From: TMED69 sp036130055
GTDB taxonomy: Bacteria > Pseudomonadota > Gammaproteobacteria > Ga0077536
Length of the DNA: 26,857 nt
Direction of reading: 5' to 3'
NCBI GenBank assembly: GCA_036130055.1
Contig: JAYYOR010000007.1
Span: 1-26,857 of the forward strand
Shown: positions 16,413 to 25,462 of the stretch, one piece after another
Numbering within the stretch: position 1 is the first letter of the stretch
How the letters are laid out: each line of letters begins with the position of its first letter
Notes under the pieces: model-generated
Database searches by the model: none
What the model was told of the DNA's origin: nothing
The model's input: only the letters and a program-made list of their open reading frames with translations
Program-made: the position numbers and the translations under genes

Positions 16413-18866
16413 TTAGCTTCTTGTTCTTACACTCTTTGGATCGTAAAAAGGTTTAATTGATGGTACTGCATCGTATCTTCTGTCCGCTTGTTCAATGTAA
16501 TATTCGCCATTTAAGATAAAGTCGTCGTCTACACCTTCTTTATTGTTCACATAACCTAACCCAATGCTAGAGCCGACAGTAAATCCGTAGCCAGCGGAAG
16601 CAATGTACCCGACTTGTTTCCCGTTTCTAATAATCGGTTCGTTGTGAAAAAGTAGGGCATTCGAATCTTTTAGCTTGAACTGTATTAATTTTCTTGAGGC
16701 TAAATCTTGTTTATTTTTTTCAAGATAGTCTTTCCCAATAAAACCTCCCGGTTTTGACCAGTCGCAAGTAAATTGAAGTCCACATTCAGTTATTGTATCT
16801 CTTGGTCCCATGTCATGTGACCATTCTCGATATGCTTTTTCGATTCTCAGAGAATTGAGGGCATGATAACCGCAATGTTTAAGATTAAATTTCGCGCCCT
16901 CCTCAACGATCTGATCATAAACGTATTCTGTCATTTCAGTCGGAATATACAATTCGTAACCTAATTCGCCAGTGTAGGAGATCCTCACTGCTAAGGCTGT
17001 TTGATATCCTATTTCTAGAGTTTTACTAGTTCCAAATGGAAAGAGGTCATTCGACATTATTGAGGGATCTGTCAAACTAGATATGAGTTGACGAGACTTA
17101 GGCCCCTGTATATTAAGCATTGAATACGCACCGCTTACATCTGTTATTACACAGAACTGTCCATGTTCTATTTTTTCTTTTATCCAAGAAAAAACATGGG
17201 TGGCTGTGAAAGCAGCTGTAACTACCAGAAATTCCGTTTCCGATAATCGGGTTATAGTTAGGTCCGCCTCAACTCCCCCAACGTTGTTCAAGAACTGGGT
17301 ATACATCACCTTCCCAACAGGTTTGTCTAAATCTGTTGTAGCCAGTTTATTCAAAACCCTAACGGAATCATGCCCCTGAACTAAAAATTTACTAAATGAT
17401 GATTGGTCGAAAATCCCCACATGCTCCCGTACGGCTTCGTGTTCTTTTCTGTTATTTTCGAACCAATTTTGTTTAAAAAAATCATACTCATATTTTGCTT
17501 TTTGATCTGAATCAGCGAACCAGTTTACTCGTTCCCAACCAGCTGATTGCCCGAAAACACCTCCGATCTTTTCTAGTCTATTGTGAAGGACTGACTTTTT
17601 TAAGTTTCTCCCGGTCTCCCATTGTCTGTTCGGCCAATGCATTTGATAGGCTATACCTAACGATTCCGAGGTCCTATCTACAATGAATGATTTGTTGTTG
17701 TAACATTCGGGCACTCGTCTGATATCTACGTCCCAGATATCCATCGGCTGTATTTGGTCTGTGAGCCATCTTGATAAAACATGACCCGCGCCACCTCCCG
17801 ATAGAATTCCTAGCGAATTAAATCCACATCCGACAAAAAGATTTCTTATGTTTGGGGCTCTTCCCATGAGGTAATTATGATCCGGAGTAAATGATTCAGG
17901 ACCACAAAAAAATTGGCGAATGCCGGTTTCAAAAAGTATCGGCAACCTTTGCATTCCAACTTCGATATGTTTCTCCATTCTGTCCCAATCAGGTTGAATC
18001 TCACCAAAACAAAAATCTTCTGGTATTTTTTTTGTTGACCAGGCAGCGGCGTTCGGTTCAAAAAATCCCAAAAGAATTTTGCCTGCTTCCTCTCTAGCGT
18101 ATGCACATCTGCCCGGATCTCTTAGGATGGGCAATTTATTGCTTACTCCATCAATGGGCTCTGAAATTAGATAGTAGTGTTCTGCGGCTTGTAAAGGAAT
18201 ATTGACACCAACTTTTCGACCCAGCTCGTATCCCCACATCCCTGGGCAAAGAACTACATGGTCAGTTTTTATAAAACCTTTGCTGGTCTGGACTCCTTGG
18301 ATAATATCGCCTGCTTTTTTAAATCCGAGAAATTCAGTATTTTCTTTGATTAAAACTCCTCGGTTTCTTGCTCCTTTAGCAAGAGCCTGGGTCACGTCTG
18401 CCGGATTGACTCGTCCATCTTCCGGAAAGTAAAAAGCCGACTCTAAATCATCCGTAAACGCAAGAGGAAATAAATCTTTTACTTCGCTAGGTGAAACTTC
18501 ACTATTTTCCACTCCAAAAGAACGCGCCATTGCGCAGCCTCTTCGCATTTCCTCTGCTTTGTCTTTGCTTGTTGCGAGTTGGATTGAACCACATTGAATG
18601 AAGCCGGTGGCTTGACCTGTCTCCTTCTCTAGTTCGTCATACAATTTGAGAGAGTATTGCGCTAGCTTGGTCTGGCTTTCAGTATCTCTCAATGTGGTTA
18701 CTAAGCCAGCCGCATGCCATGTTGTACCTGAAGTTATTTGATTTTTTTCCACTAGGACTACATTTTCCCAGCCATATTTAGCAAGATGGTATGCTGTTGA
18801 ACAGCCGATGACCCCGCCACCTATTACAACGACACTAGCCTCTTTTGGTAAGGTATTATTTTTCAA
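16413..18866 (-). CDS. Sarcosine/dimethylglycine dehydrogenase-like flavoprotein
   Basis: This 817-aa protein combines an N-terminal DAO-type FAD domain (GGGVIG at residues 16-21) with a C-terminal GcvT-like aminomethyltransferase domain from about residue 440, ending in a GcvT C-terminal barrel. The motif SGTTWHAAGL puts H51 where sarcosine and dimethylglycine dehydrogenases attach FAD covalently. Such enzymes oxidise an N-methyl group and pass the one-carbon unit to tetrahydrofolate. The GcvT part includes GGVEADLTITRL and SYTGELGYELYIP. The start is TTG at 18866, supported by GAGGAG eight bases upstream; no suitable ATG is near. It leads the minus-strand operon, divergent from the Fe-S flavoprotein gene. 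The amine substrate is uncertain. Confidence 0.87.
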   Translation of the reverse strand: MKNNTLPKEASVVVIGGGVIGCSTAYHLAKYGWENVVLVEKNQITSGTTWHAAGLVTTLRDTESQTKLAQYSLKLYDELEKETGQATGFIQCGSIQLATSKDKAEEMRRGCAMARSFGVENSEVSPSEVKDLFPLAFTDDLESAFYFPEDGRVNPADVTQALAKGARNRGVLIKENTEFLGFKKAGDIIQGVQTSKGFIKTDHVVLCPGMWGYELGRKVGVNIPLQAAEHYYLISEPIDGVSNKLPILRDPGRCAYAREEAGKILLGFFEPNAAAWSTKKIPEDFCFGEIQPDWDRMEKHIEVGMQRLPILFETGIRQFFCGPESFTPDHNYLMGRAPNIRNLFVGCGFNSLGILSGGGAGHVLSRWLTDQIQPMDIWDVDIRRVPECYNNKSFIVDRTSESLGIAYQMHWPNRQWETGRNLKKSVLHNRLEKIGGVFGQSAGWERVNWFADSDQKAKYEYDFFKQNWFENNRKEHEAVREHVGIFDQSSFSKFLVQGHDSVRVLNKLATTDLDKPVGKVMYTQFLNNVGGVEADLTITRLSETEFLVVTAAFTATHVFSWIKEKIEHGQFCVITDVSGAYSMLNIQGPKSRQLISSLTDPSIMSNDLFPFGTSKTLEIGYQTALAVRISYTGELGYELYIPTEMTEYVYDQIVEEGAKFNLKHCGYHALNSLRIEKAYREWSHDMGPRDTITECGLQFTCDWSKPGGFIGKDYLEKNKQDLASRKLIQFKLKDSNALLFHNEPIIRNGKQVGYIASAGYGFTVGSSIGLGYVNNKEGVDDDFILNGEYYIEQADRRYDAVPSIKPFYDPKSVRTRS

Positions 18867-18874
18867 ATCTTAGA

Positions 18875-18880
18875 CTCCTC
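18875..18880 (-). promoter_or_regulatory. Ribosome binding site deciding a TTG start
   Basis: GAGGAG on the minus strand lies eight bases before the TTG at 18866 and supports that codon as the start of the sarcosine/dimethylglycine dehydrogenase-like gene. Confidence 0.7.
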
Positions 18881-19035
18881 ATTTATTAAACGCTAACATA
18901 CTTGATTAAATTTTTATAGGCTCCTTTTGGGAGTTTCTGTTTCCTTTACTAAAGAAGCTGCACAGAAATGATAGTTGTGATTGAAATTAGATAAAATTAC
19001 ATATTAAACTTAAAAAAAAAAGCAGGAGCAACAAA

Positions 19036-21021
19036 ATGGTAACACGTACCAAGGTAACCGCTCGCATTAGAGAAGCGACGGAGAAAAACCCGTACCCTAA
19101 TCTTTTTAGCCCGGCACGAATTGGTAAGATGAGGCTGAAAAATAAAATAATTCGTGCTGCTAATACTACGCTTTATGCGTCTCCAAAGGATGGTTCGGTT
19201 ACCCAATTACTCTTGGACCACTATGCTGTAGAGGCGGCAGGTGGAGTGGGGTTGTGTTTAGTTGAAGCATCTTCGACAAACGTAAATTCAAGACTGCAAT
19301 ATGGGGAACCTAATATTGATTCTGACTTTGCCATCGGAGGACTTTGGAATCTTTCAGAAACGATTAAGATGAATGGTGCCAAAGCCGGTATTCAGTTAAT
19401 ACATGCAGGTCGCCAGTGTCTTGTTAAGGAGGCGATCCCTGTTGCACCCTCTCCAAAAAAAGATGGATATTTTCAAGTTCAGCCAAGAGCTCTTAAAGAG
19501 GAAGAAATTGACGGGATTATTGAAGATTGGGCCGACGCAGTTGTCAGAGCAAAAAAAGCCGGATTTGATTGCATAGAATTTCATGGCGCGCACGGCTATC
19601 TCCCAGCTGAATTTCTCTCAGCTGAAGCAAATCATCGTACTGATAGGTGGGGAGGGAGCTTAGAAAATCGTGCTAGGTTTTGTTTGGAAATAGTTCGGAG
19701 AACACGACAAAAAGTCGGTCACGATTATCCCTTACTTTATAAAATAAGTGCTGACGAATATGTTAAGGACGGGATTACTTTGGAAGAGTCGGTAGTTGTT
19801 TCAAAATGGTTACAAGAAGCTGGAGTTGATGCGATAGCGGTTTCAGCGGGCACCGGCGAGGTATGGGAACATACTGTCGCACCAACTCATTACCCCTATG
19901 GTAACTTGGTTCATCTTGCCGAAGAAATTAAAGCACATGTTTCTATTCCAATCATCGCTGTAGGCGCAATCAATGAACCCGAACTAGCGGAGAGCATACT
20001 TCAGGAAAAAAAAGCCGATTTTATCTCGATGTGTAGGGCGATAACCGCAGATCCAGACTGGCCAAAAAAAGCAGAGGCAGGAAGAGCAGAAGAAATCCGC
20101 CCATGTATTAGATGTAATGACTGTTTAGATAGTATTTTGCCGGGAACTCCTATGAGATGTAGGGTTAATTTCTTGGAAGGTCGAGAATCTACATATAATC
20201 TTAACCCAGTTAAAAACACCAAAAATGTTGTAGTTATTGGAGGAGGAGCTGCCGGCATGGAGGCTGCCAGAACCGCATGCTTATTAGGCCACAATGTAAC
20301 TATAGTTGAAAAAGGTCCAAAACTTGGAGGTCTCTTAATTCCCGCCTGCGTGATTCCAACAAAACACGATCTCGATAAACTCTTTCAGTGGTATTTGCGA
20401 GAGATGGATCGACTACCAATCGAAATCAAGCTCAGAACGGAAGCTACTCCAGAGCTTGTTTCTGAGCTAGCACCTCACGTTGTTATCGTTGCTTCGGGAC
20501 ACGGAGACACACCAAAATTTCCTAAAAATGTAGAGGGACTAGATAATGAGATTGTCTGTACGACAATGGATCTTTTAAACGGAAAAGCTCCAAAAAATAG
20601 CTTGGTTCTCGGTGGAGGTTTTATGGGCTGTGATATCGCCCAGCATATTGCGAGCGCCGGGAAAAAAGTGAAGATCGTTTCAAAGAATTCAATGGAAAAT
20701 ATTGGCGGTACAGTAGGGTTTTTTACGAGGAATTCTTTATTTGAGCTCTTAGGGAAGCTTGAAGTCGAAATTTTACCAAACCTAGATTATAAAAAAATAA
20801 CCGATAAGGGATTAATCGCTTTAGATGATAATAATAAAGAAATTTTTATAGAGGCGGAGGAAATTGTTTTAGCGAATGGGTTCAAGAACCAATTGGATAG
20901 TTATGAGAAATGGCAGGGGATTGCAGAACAATCATTTCTGGTGGGCAACTGTGTGGACCCAGCAAACATTATGGGAACAACTCGTCAGGCGAATGCGGCT
21001 GTTTATCGAATATTCGACTGA
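19036..21021 (+). CDS. Old yellow enzyme/Fe-S/FAD oxidoreductase (FadH/TMADH/DgcA superfamily)
   Basis: This 661-aa protein has an N-terminal FMN TIM barrel with HGAHGYLPAEFLSAEANHRT and RWGGSLENR. A [4Fe-4S] site follows at C357, C360, C363 and C375, then an FAD/NAD-binding half with GGGAAGMEAA near residue 397 and a second GGGFMGCD near 524. The layout fits 2,4-dienoyl-CoA reductase, trimethylamine dehydrogenase and N-demethylases such as DgcA and StcD. The Cys that binds FMN covalently in trimethylamine dehydrogenase is replaced here (RAANTT), so it is not that enzyme proper. The ATG has GGAG upstream. Given the neighbouring amine oxidation gene I favour an N-demethylase, but an enoate reductase is possible. 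Confidence 0.82.
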   Translation: MVTRTKVTARIREATEKNPYPNLFSPARIGKMRLKNKIIRAANTTLYASPKDGSVTQLLLDHYAVEAAGGVGLCLVEASSTNVNSRLQYGEPNIDSDFAIGGLWNLSETIKMNGAKAGIQLIHAGRQCLVKEAIPVAPSPKKDGYFQVQPRALKEEEIDGIIEDWADAVVRAKKAGFDCIEFHGAHGYLPAEFLSAEANHRTDRWGGSLENRARFCLEIVRRTRQKVGHDYPLLYKISADEYVKDGITLEESVVVSKWLQEAGVDAIAVSAGTGEVWEHTVAPTHYPYGNLVHLAEEIKAHVSIPIIAVGAINEPELAESILQEKKADFISMCRAITADPDWPKKAEAGRAEEIRPCIRCNDCLDSILPGTPMRCRVNFLEGRESTYNLNPVKNTKNVVVIGGGAAGMEAARTACLLGHNVTIVEKGPKLGGLLIPACVIPTKHDLDKLFQWYLREMDRLPIEIKLRTEATPELVSELAPHVVIVASGHGDTPKFPKNVEGLDNEIVCTTMDLLNGKAPKNSLVLGGGFMGCDIAQHIASAGKKVKIVSKNSMENIGGTVGFFTRNSLFELLGKLEVEILPNLDYKKITDKGLIALDDNNKEIFIEAEEIVLANGFKNQLDSYEKWQGIAEQSFLVGNCVDPANIMGTTRQANAAVYRIFD

Positions 21022-21119
21022 ATAATGGGTAATGCAATCGAAAGATGTAATTTTACTTTATAGTTTATTTTAATTCCTCTATGCCGTATTCTAGACATGT
21101 CTTTACTTTAAAAATAATC

Positions 21120-21123
21120 GGAG
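21120..21123 (+). promoter_or_regulatory. Ribosome binding site deciding a TTG start
   Basis: GGAG lies seven bases before the TTG at 21131, which opens hyuA immediately before the ATPase motif. The 109-bp gap before hyuA shows no convincing promoter or terminator, so hyuA is probably co-transcribed with the upstream oxidoreductase gene. Confidence 0.65.
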
Positions 21124-21130
21124 AAGAAAA

Positions 21131-23200
21131 TTGCAATACACACTAGGTGTAGATATTGGAGGCACTTTTACAGATTTTTCTCTAATAGATGCCGATGGTA
21201 AAATTACTTTATGGAAGGAGGCAAGCACTCCTAAAGACAGCAAACAGGCAATAATCAAGGGTCTGAATGCCATGTCTGAGAACGAGAAACTACCCTTGTC
21301 TGACTTTCTCGGCCGACTGGATTTATTCGATCATGGACAAACGATCGCTACGAACACCGTTATCCAAAGAAATGGTCCTAAAACAGCGGTTCTCTGTACT
21401 GAAGGATTCAGGGATGTTATTCATTTCCGAGACGGTTTCAAGCCTCAACGTTATAATATTCAGCTTCAGCCACCTAAAGATTTTGTTCCTAGATATCTCC
21501 GGATTCCAGTTGGTGAAAGAATTAACTACAAAGGGGATATTCTAAAGACACTTGACGAAGAATCGGTTTTTGAAGCAATCAAAATATTAAAAAAAGAAAA
21601 AGTCGAAGCAGTTGCAGTATCATTCCTTTGGTCGGTTGTGAATGCTTCCCATGAGCGTCGTGTAAAAGAAATATTAAAATCAGAGCTACCTGGTGTACCA
21701 GTGGTTGCAAGTTCGGACGCTCTTCCTATTATAAGGGAATGGGAAAGAACAACATGCACCATACTAAGTGCCTACGTGCTGCCAGGCATCTCCCAATACA
21801 TGATCGAGTTAGAAGATTGGTTACACTCCAACGGTTTTAAGCATCCCCTCTTGGTGATGCAGCTTAACGGCGGTACGTCTACGGTTTCCAAGTTACTAGA
21901 AAAATCAATAAATGCAATTGCGTCGGGTCCTGCAGCAGCACCAATGGCTGGACTTTTTGCATCAAAACGAATGGATGTCGACAATGTTATTACTGTTGAT
22001 ATGGGCGGAACTAGTTTCGATGTTTCCTTGGTAACCAAAGGGGAACCAAGTTTGACTAGAGACTTGAAGATACATGAAAATCCAGTTGGAGTGGCCGCCG
22101 TAGATGTTCATTCTATTGGTGCGGGCGGGGGAAGCATTGCTTGGATTGATCCCGGAGGCGCTTTGATGGTTGGACCGCATAGTGCAGGAGCGGAGCCAGG
22201 ACCTGCTGCTTACAATCAAGGTGGGACAAAACCTACCTGTACTGATGCAAACATAGTCCTTGGATATATTAATCCGGATTTCTTTTTGGGAGGTCGAAGA
22301 ACAGTTGATACTAGTCTTTCAGAAAAAGCTATTAAGCAACATATCGCTGATCCCCTTGGGTTGACTGTGCCAGAGGCCGCCCATGGGATTTTTCGGATTA
22401 TAAATAATAATATGGTTGACGCTATTAGGGTTGTTTCAGTAGAGCGGGGGATCGACCCTCGCCATTATTCTTTGGTTTCTGGTGGGGGAGCAGGTAATAT
22501 TCACGCCGGAATGTTAGGGAGCACCCTCGGTATGAAACAGGTTTTAATCCCGCGATATAGCGGGGTCTTTTGCTCTTTTGGGATGATCGTAAGTGATGTT
22601 AGACATGATCACCTTAAAGCTTTTACTGCGAACACTGAAAAGTTTGATCTTTCCGCGGTAAATGAAGTTATCGCAGAACTTGAGAAAAAGGCTGTAGATG
22701 AGATGGTGGAGGAGGGTTATCCAGAGGGAGAAGTGATACTTAAACGTTTTGCCGACGCTAAATACCCTGCGCAAATTCATGAATTAACGGTTGATGTGCC
22801 TTCTGATAAAGTTTTAGATGAGGCGGATATTAAAATTCTGGAAAATTCCTTTCATGATTTGCATGAGCAAATGTTTACTTACAGTGTAAGAGAAAGCTCA
22901 GTAGATATCTTTCATTGGCGTGTGGTCGCATATAGAAGTGTTAAAGAACCTAATTCTCAAACTATGGATTTGAGTTCGGATGCAATCGAAGTTGCAAGGA
23001 AGGGAACAAGAGACGTATACTTTGGAGATATAAATGATTACAGAAGCACGCAGATATATGATGGCTCTAGAATCCGGCATGGGATGGTCATAAAAGGGCC
23101 GGCCGTGGTAGAAGAGACTACGACAACAATCGTAATCTTCCCAGGACAAAATCTCACGGTTAATCGTTTCGGCGACTTCGTGTTAAATTTAGAAAGCTAA
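21131..23200 (+). CDS. hyuA: Hydantoinase/oxoprolinase subunit A (HyuA family)
   Basis: This 689-aa protein is an ASKHA-fold ATPase subunit of the ATP-dependent N-methylhydantoinase / 5-oxoprolinase / acetone carboxylase superfamily. The phosphate-1 motif LGVDIGGTFTDF is at the N-terminus, and phosphate-2 VDMGGTSFDVSLV lies near residue 290. A glycine-rich IGAGGGSIAWID and SGGGAGNIHAG follow. The family opens cyclic amides or carboxylates substrates at the cost of ATP, together with subunit B. The length is normal. It starts with TTG. hyuB follows 19 bp later, and the two are expected to form one enzyme. The substrate (hydantoin, N-methylhydantoin, oxoproline or another cyclic amide) cannot be read from the sequence. 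Confidence 0.88.
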   Translation: MQYTLGVDIGGTFTDFSLIDADGKITLWKEASTPKDSKQAIIKGLNAMSENEKLPLSDFLGRLDLFDHGQTIATNTVIQRNGPKTAVLCTEGFRDVIHFRDGFKPQRYNIQLQPPKDFVPRYLRIPVGERINYKGDILKTLDEESVFEAIKILKKEKVEAVAVSFLWSVVNASHERRVKEILKSELPGVPVVASSDALPIIREWERTTCTILSAYVLPGISQYMIELEDWLHSNGFKHPLLVMQLNGGTSTVSKLLEKSINAIASGPAAAPMAGLFASKRMDVDNVITVDMGGTSFDVSLVTKGEPSLTRDLKIHENPVGVAAVDVHSIGAGGGSIAWIDPGGALMVGPHSAGAEPGPAAYNQGGTKPTCTDANIVLGYINPDFFLGGRRTVDTSLSEKAIKQHIADPLGLTVPEAAHGIFRIINNNMVDAIRVVSVERGIDPRHYSLVSGGGAGNIHAGMLGSTLGMKQVLIPRYSGVFCSFGMIVSDVRHDHLKAFTANTEKFDLSAVNEVIAELEKKAVDEMVEEGYPEGEVILKRFADAKYPAQIHELTVDVPSDKVLDEADIKILENSFHDLHEQMFTYSVRESSVDIFHWRVVAYRSVKEPNSQTMDLSSDAIEVARKGTRDVYFGDINDYRSTQIYDGSRIRHGMVIKGPAVVEETTTTIVIFPGQNLTVNRFGDFVLNLES

Positions 23201-23219
23201 TTCAATTTAAGGAGTTCAC

Positions 23220-25136
23220 ATGAGTAGTTTGGCCCCAGCAAATGATAAAAGTGTAGACGAAGTAAAGAGATCGTTTCTAGCTGAGTTAGATATAGACCCG
23301 ATAACATTTTCTGTTATCTTAAATCGATTTAGCACAATAGCTCGAGAAATGACTCTAACTTTGGAATATACCTCGTGGACATCCATATTAGCTGTCGCAA
23401 GGGATTTCTCGTGCGCTATATATGATGCTCAACCCAGACAAGTGTGTATGGAAGATGCACTGCCGATACATACAAACTCGCTCCATGTAATTCTAAAATC
23501 AATGGTGAAAGCTTTCGATGGGAATGTTTACGATGGAGATGTCATAGTTAGCAACTACCCTTATGCTGGAAACACTCATGTTGGCGATTTTGTTACTGCT
23601 ACTCCTGTGTTTTACCAAGGGAAACATATGTTCTGGTCAGTTACTAAAGGCCATCAGTTAGATTGTGGGGCATATGAAGCGACAAGCGTCGCTCCAAGTG
23701 CAAAAGACGTATGGCAAGAAGCCTTGCAGATACCACCTATTAAATTTTATGAGAAAGGAGAGCCTAGGCAAGATGTCATAGACCTTTATTTGGCTAATGT
23801 TAGATATCAAGAGCTTCTGTCAGGAGATTTGAAAGCTCAGTTAGGTTCAATTTGGAATGGTAAGAGAAGGATGATTGAACTAGTTGATGAGTATGGGCCA
23901 GAAGAAACAATGCGGTACGTTGAAGCCATTTTGGACTATGCTGATCGAAGGACCGCTGATGAGATACGTACGATGCCGGACGGAAAATATTACGCAGAAG
24001 GTTATGTCGACACAGACGGAGCTGGTAATACAGACCTCAAAGTCGCTGTGACCTTAAACATCAATGATGATAAAATTCACGCTGATTTTACTGGAAGTGC
24101 TCCCCAGGGGAGCGGTGGAACCAATGGCACACAGGGTGTTATGGAAGCGTCTGCGGGAATTCCAATCCTTTGCGCAATTGACGCTGAAATACCACATAAT
24201 GATGGGTGTTTGCGGCACATTACTTGTTACTCTCCAGAAGGGACCATTGTGAAAGCGAAGTACCCGGCCGCCACCGCAATGGCAACATTGTGCCCAGCAG
24301 GGCAAGAGCAGGAAGTTGTCTGGAAAGCATTGGCCCAAGCCTGCCCAGAACGTTCTTCGGCTGGATATGGCCACTTTCATTGTATACCTACCATTTCCGG
24401 CGTAGACGAAAGAGAAGGCGAATCTAAAGGCTGGTCAGCTATGTTTTTCAATGGTGGGCCTGCAGGAGGAGCCTCCTATGGGGCTGATGGCTGGCCTCTA
24501 ATAATGACTTCATCTGGGATGGGTGGACTGAAAATTATTAGCGCTGAGTTAACAGAACTTCTCTATCCAATCCTGATCGACTACCATGAGATTGAAAAAG
24601 ATTCGATGGGACACGGCCGCACAATGGGTGGAACAGGAATCAGGATCAGAGTAAGTCCGTATGATACGCCTATGGATTGTCATAATACAGGAGACGGTGC
24701 CGCAAACCCTCCTTTCGGTCTTCAAGGTGGAACACCCGGAATAGGGGGTGGAAATTACAGAGAAAATCTAGACACGGGACATAGGGATTATTGCTCAAGC
24801 AAGGGTTATCTCAAGATTAGCAAGGGTGAAGCATGGGTTGGAGTATCTTCAGGCGGCGGCGGATTCGGTGACCCACTCGAGAGAGACCCAATCTTGGTCG
24901 TTGAGCACGTTAGAGACGGCATCATCAGTGGAGATACAGCGAAGAACATTTATGGAGTTATTTTTAACGAAGAGACTTTCGTTCTAGATACCGACGCGAC
25001 TGAAAAGAATAGACAAGCCTTGAAGAAAAAACAAGGGGAACTACCTCTCATACAACCTATGGGTCCAAGTGCATCTAAATGGTTAGAAAATGATATGAGG
25101 GAAGGGGACAATTATCTTTTAGATCCGCTGCCTTAA
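23220..25136 (+). CDS. hyuB: Hydantoinase/oxoprolinase subunit B (HyuB family)
   Basis: This 638-aa protein is the partner of HyuA. Family features are DPITFSVILNRFSTIAREM near residue 20, RDFSCAIYDA, the metal/active-site region NYPYAGNTHVGDF, SVTKGHQLDCGA, and the late glycine-rich FNGGPAGGASYG and SSGGGGFGDPLERD. It starts with ATG at 23220 after AAGGAG at five-base spacing. It ends the plus-strand operon. Its length is at the longer side of bacterial HyuB proteins, with a C-terminal tail of about 80 residues after the GGGGFGDP signature. Confidence 0.88.
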   Translation: MSSLAPANDKSVDEVKRSFLAELDIDPITFSVILNRFSTIAREMTLTLEYTSWTSILAVARDFSCAIYDAQPRQVCMEDALPIHTNSLHVILKSMVKAFDGNVYDGDVIVSNYPYAGNTHVGDFVTATPVFYQGKHMFWSVTKGHQLDCGAYEATSVAPSAKDVWQEALQIPPIKFYEKGEPRQDVIDLYLANVRYQELLSGDLKAQLGSIWNGKRRMIELVDEYGPEETMRYVEAILDYADRRTADEIRTMPDGKYYAEGYVDTDGAGNTDLKVAVTLNINDDKIHADFTGSAPQGSGGTNGTQGVMEASAGIPILCAIDAEIPHNDGCLRHITCYSPEGTIVKAKYPAATAMATLCPAGQEQEVVWKALAQACPERSSAGYGHFHCIPTISGVDEREGESKGWSAMFFNGGPAGGASYGADGWPLIMTSSGMGGLKIISAELTELLYPILIDYHEIEKDSMGHGRTMGGTGIRIRVSPYDTPMDCHNTGDGAANPPFGLQGGTPGIGGGNYRENLDTGHRDYCSSKGYLKISKGEAWVGVSSGGGGFGDPLERDPILVVEHVRDGIISGDTAKNIYGVIFNEETFVLDTDATEKNRQALKKKQGELPLIQPMGPSASKWLENDMREGDNYLLDPLP

Positions 25137-25462
25137 TTGAAATCGAGATTTGCGAGCATTGGTTGGCATGTGCGGTAAATTTTTGCCAAGCAGGCAATTT
25201 GAATTATAAACTTATTATCTGGTCCGACTAGCACCAAGTTTTGGTATTCTATGCATTTATGTTGTTATAAAAAATTTTTGTATTAATGTATCCCGTTCTT
25301 CAGGGGTTTCAAAAATTGGTGTTCACCAAGACTAGATAACGGAATTGGCTGATATTTAACAGCAGATTCCTAATCCTTATTGTTCAGGAATTTAAAGAAT
25401 AGCTTTATCGCGTTGTTTTTAAACTAAAGCTTTTAGTGAAGCGATTGCCGAAAAGAAATATA
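25137..25462. other. 326-bp convergent intergenic region
   Basis: I see no gene here. The region is AT-rich and lies between the 3' ends of hyuB and the multihaem cytochrome gene. It holds three short dyads: TTGGCA...TGCCAA at 25163-25189, the tight TTGGTG-TT-CACCAA at 25316-25329, and ACTAAA-GCT-TTTAGT at 25423-25437. Any of these could act in termination, but none is followed by a clear T-run on the strand that would need it. Confidence 0.5.

Noticed and set aside
18911..18935. Small hairpin CTCC-TTTTG-GGAG in the divergent promoter region
   Set aside because: The stem is only four base pairs, and a terminator has no purpose between two divergent starts.
19036..21021. Trimethylamine dehydrogenase proper
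   Set aside because: The covalent-FMN Cys and the Trp that follows the cluster Cys are missing, although the domain layout is the same.
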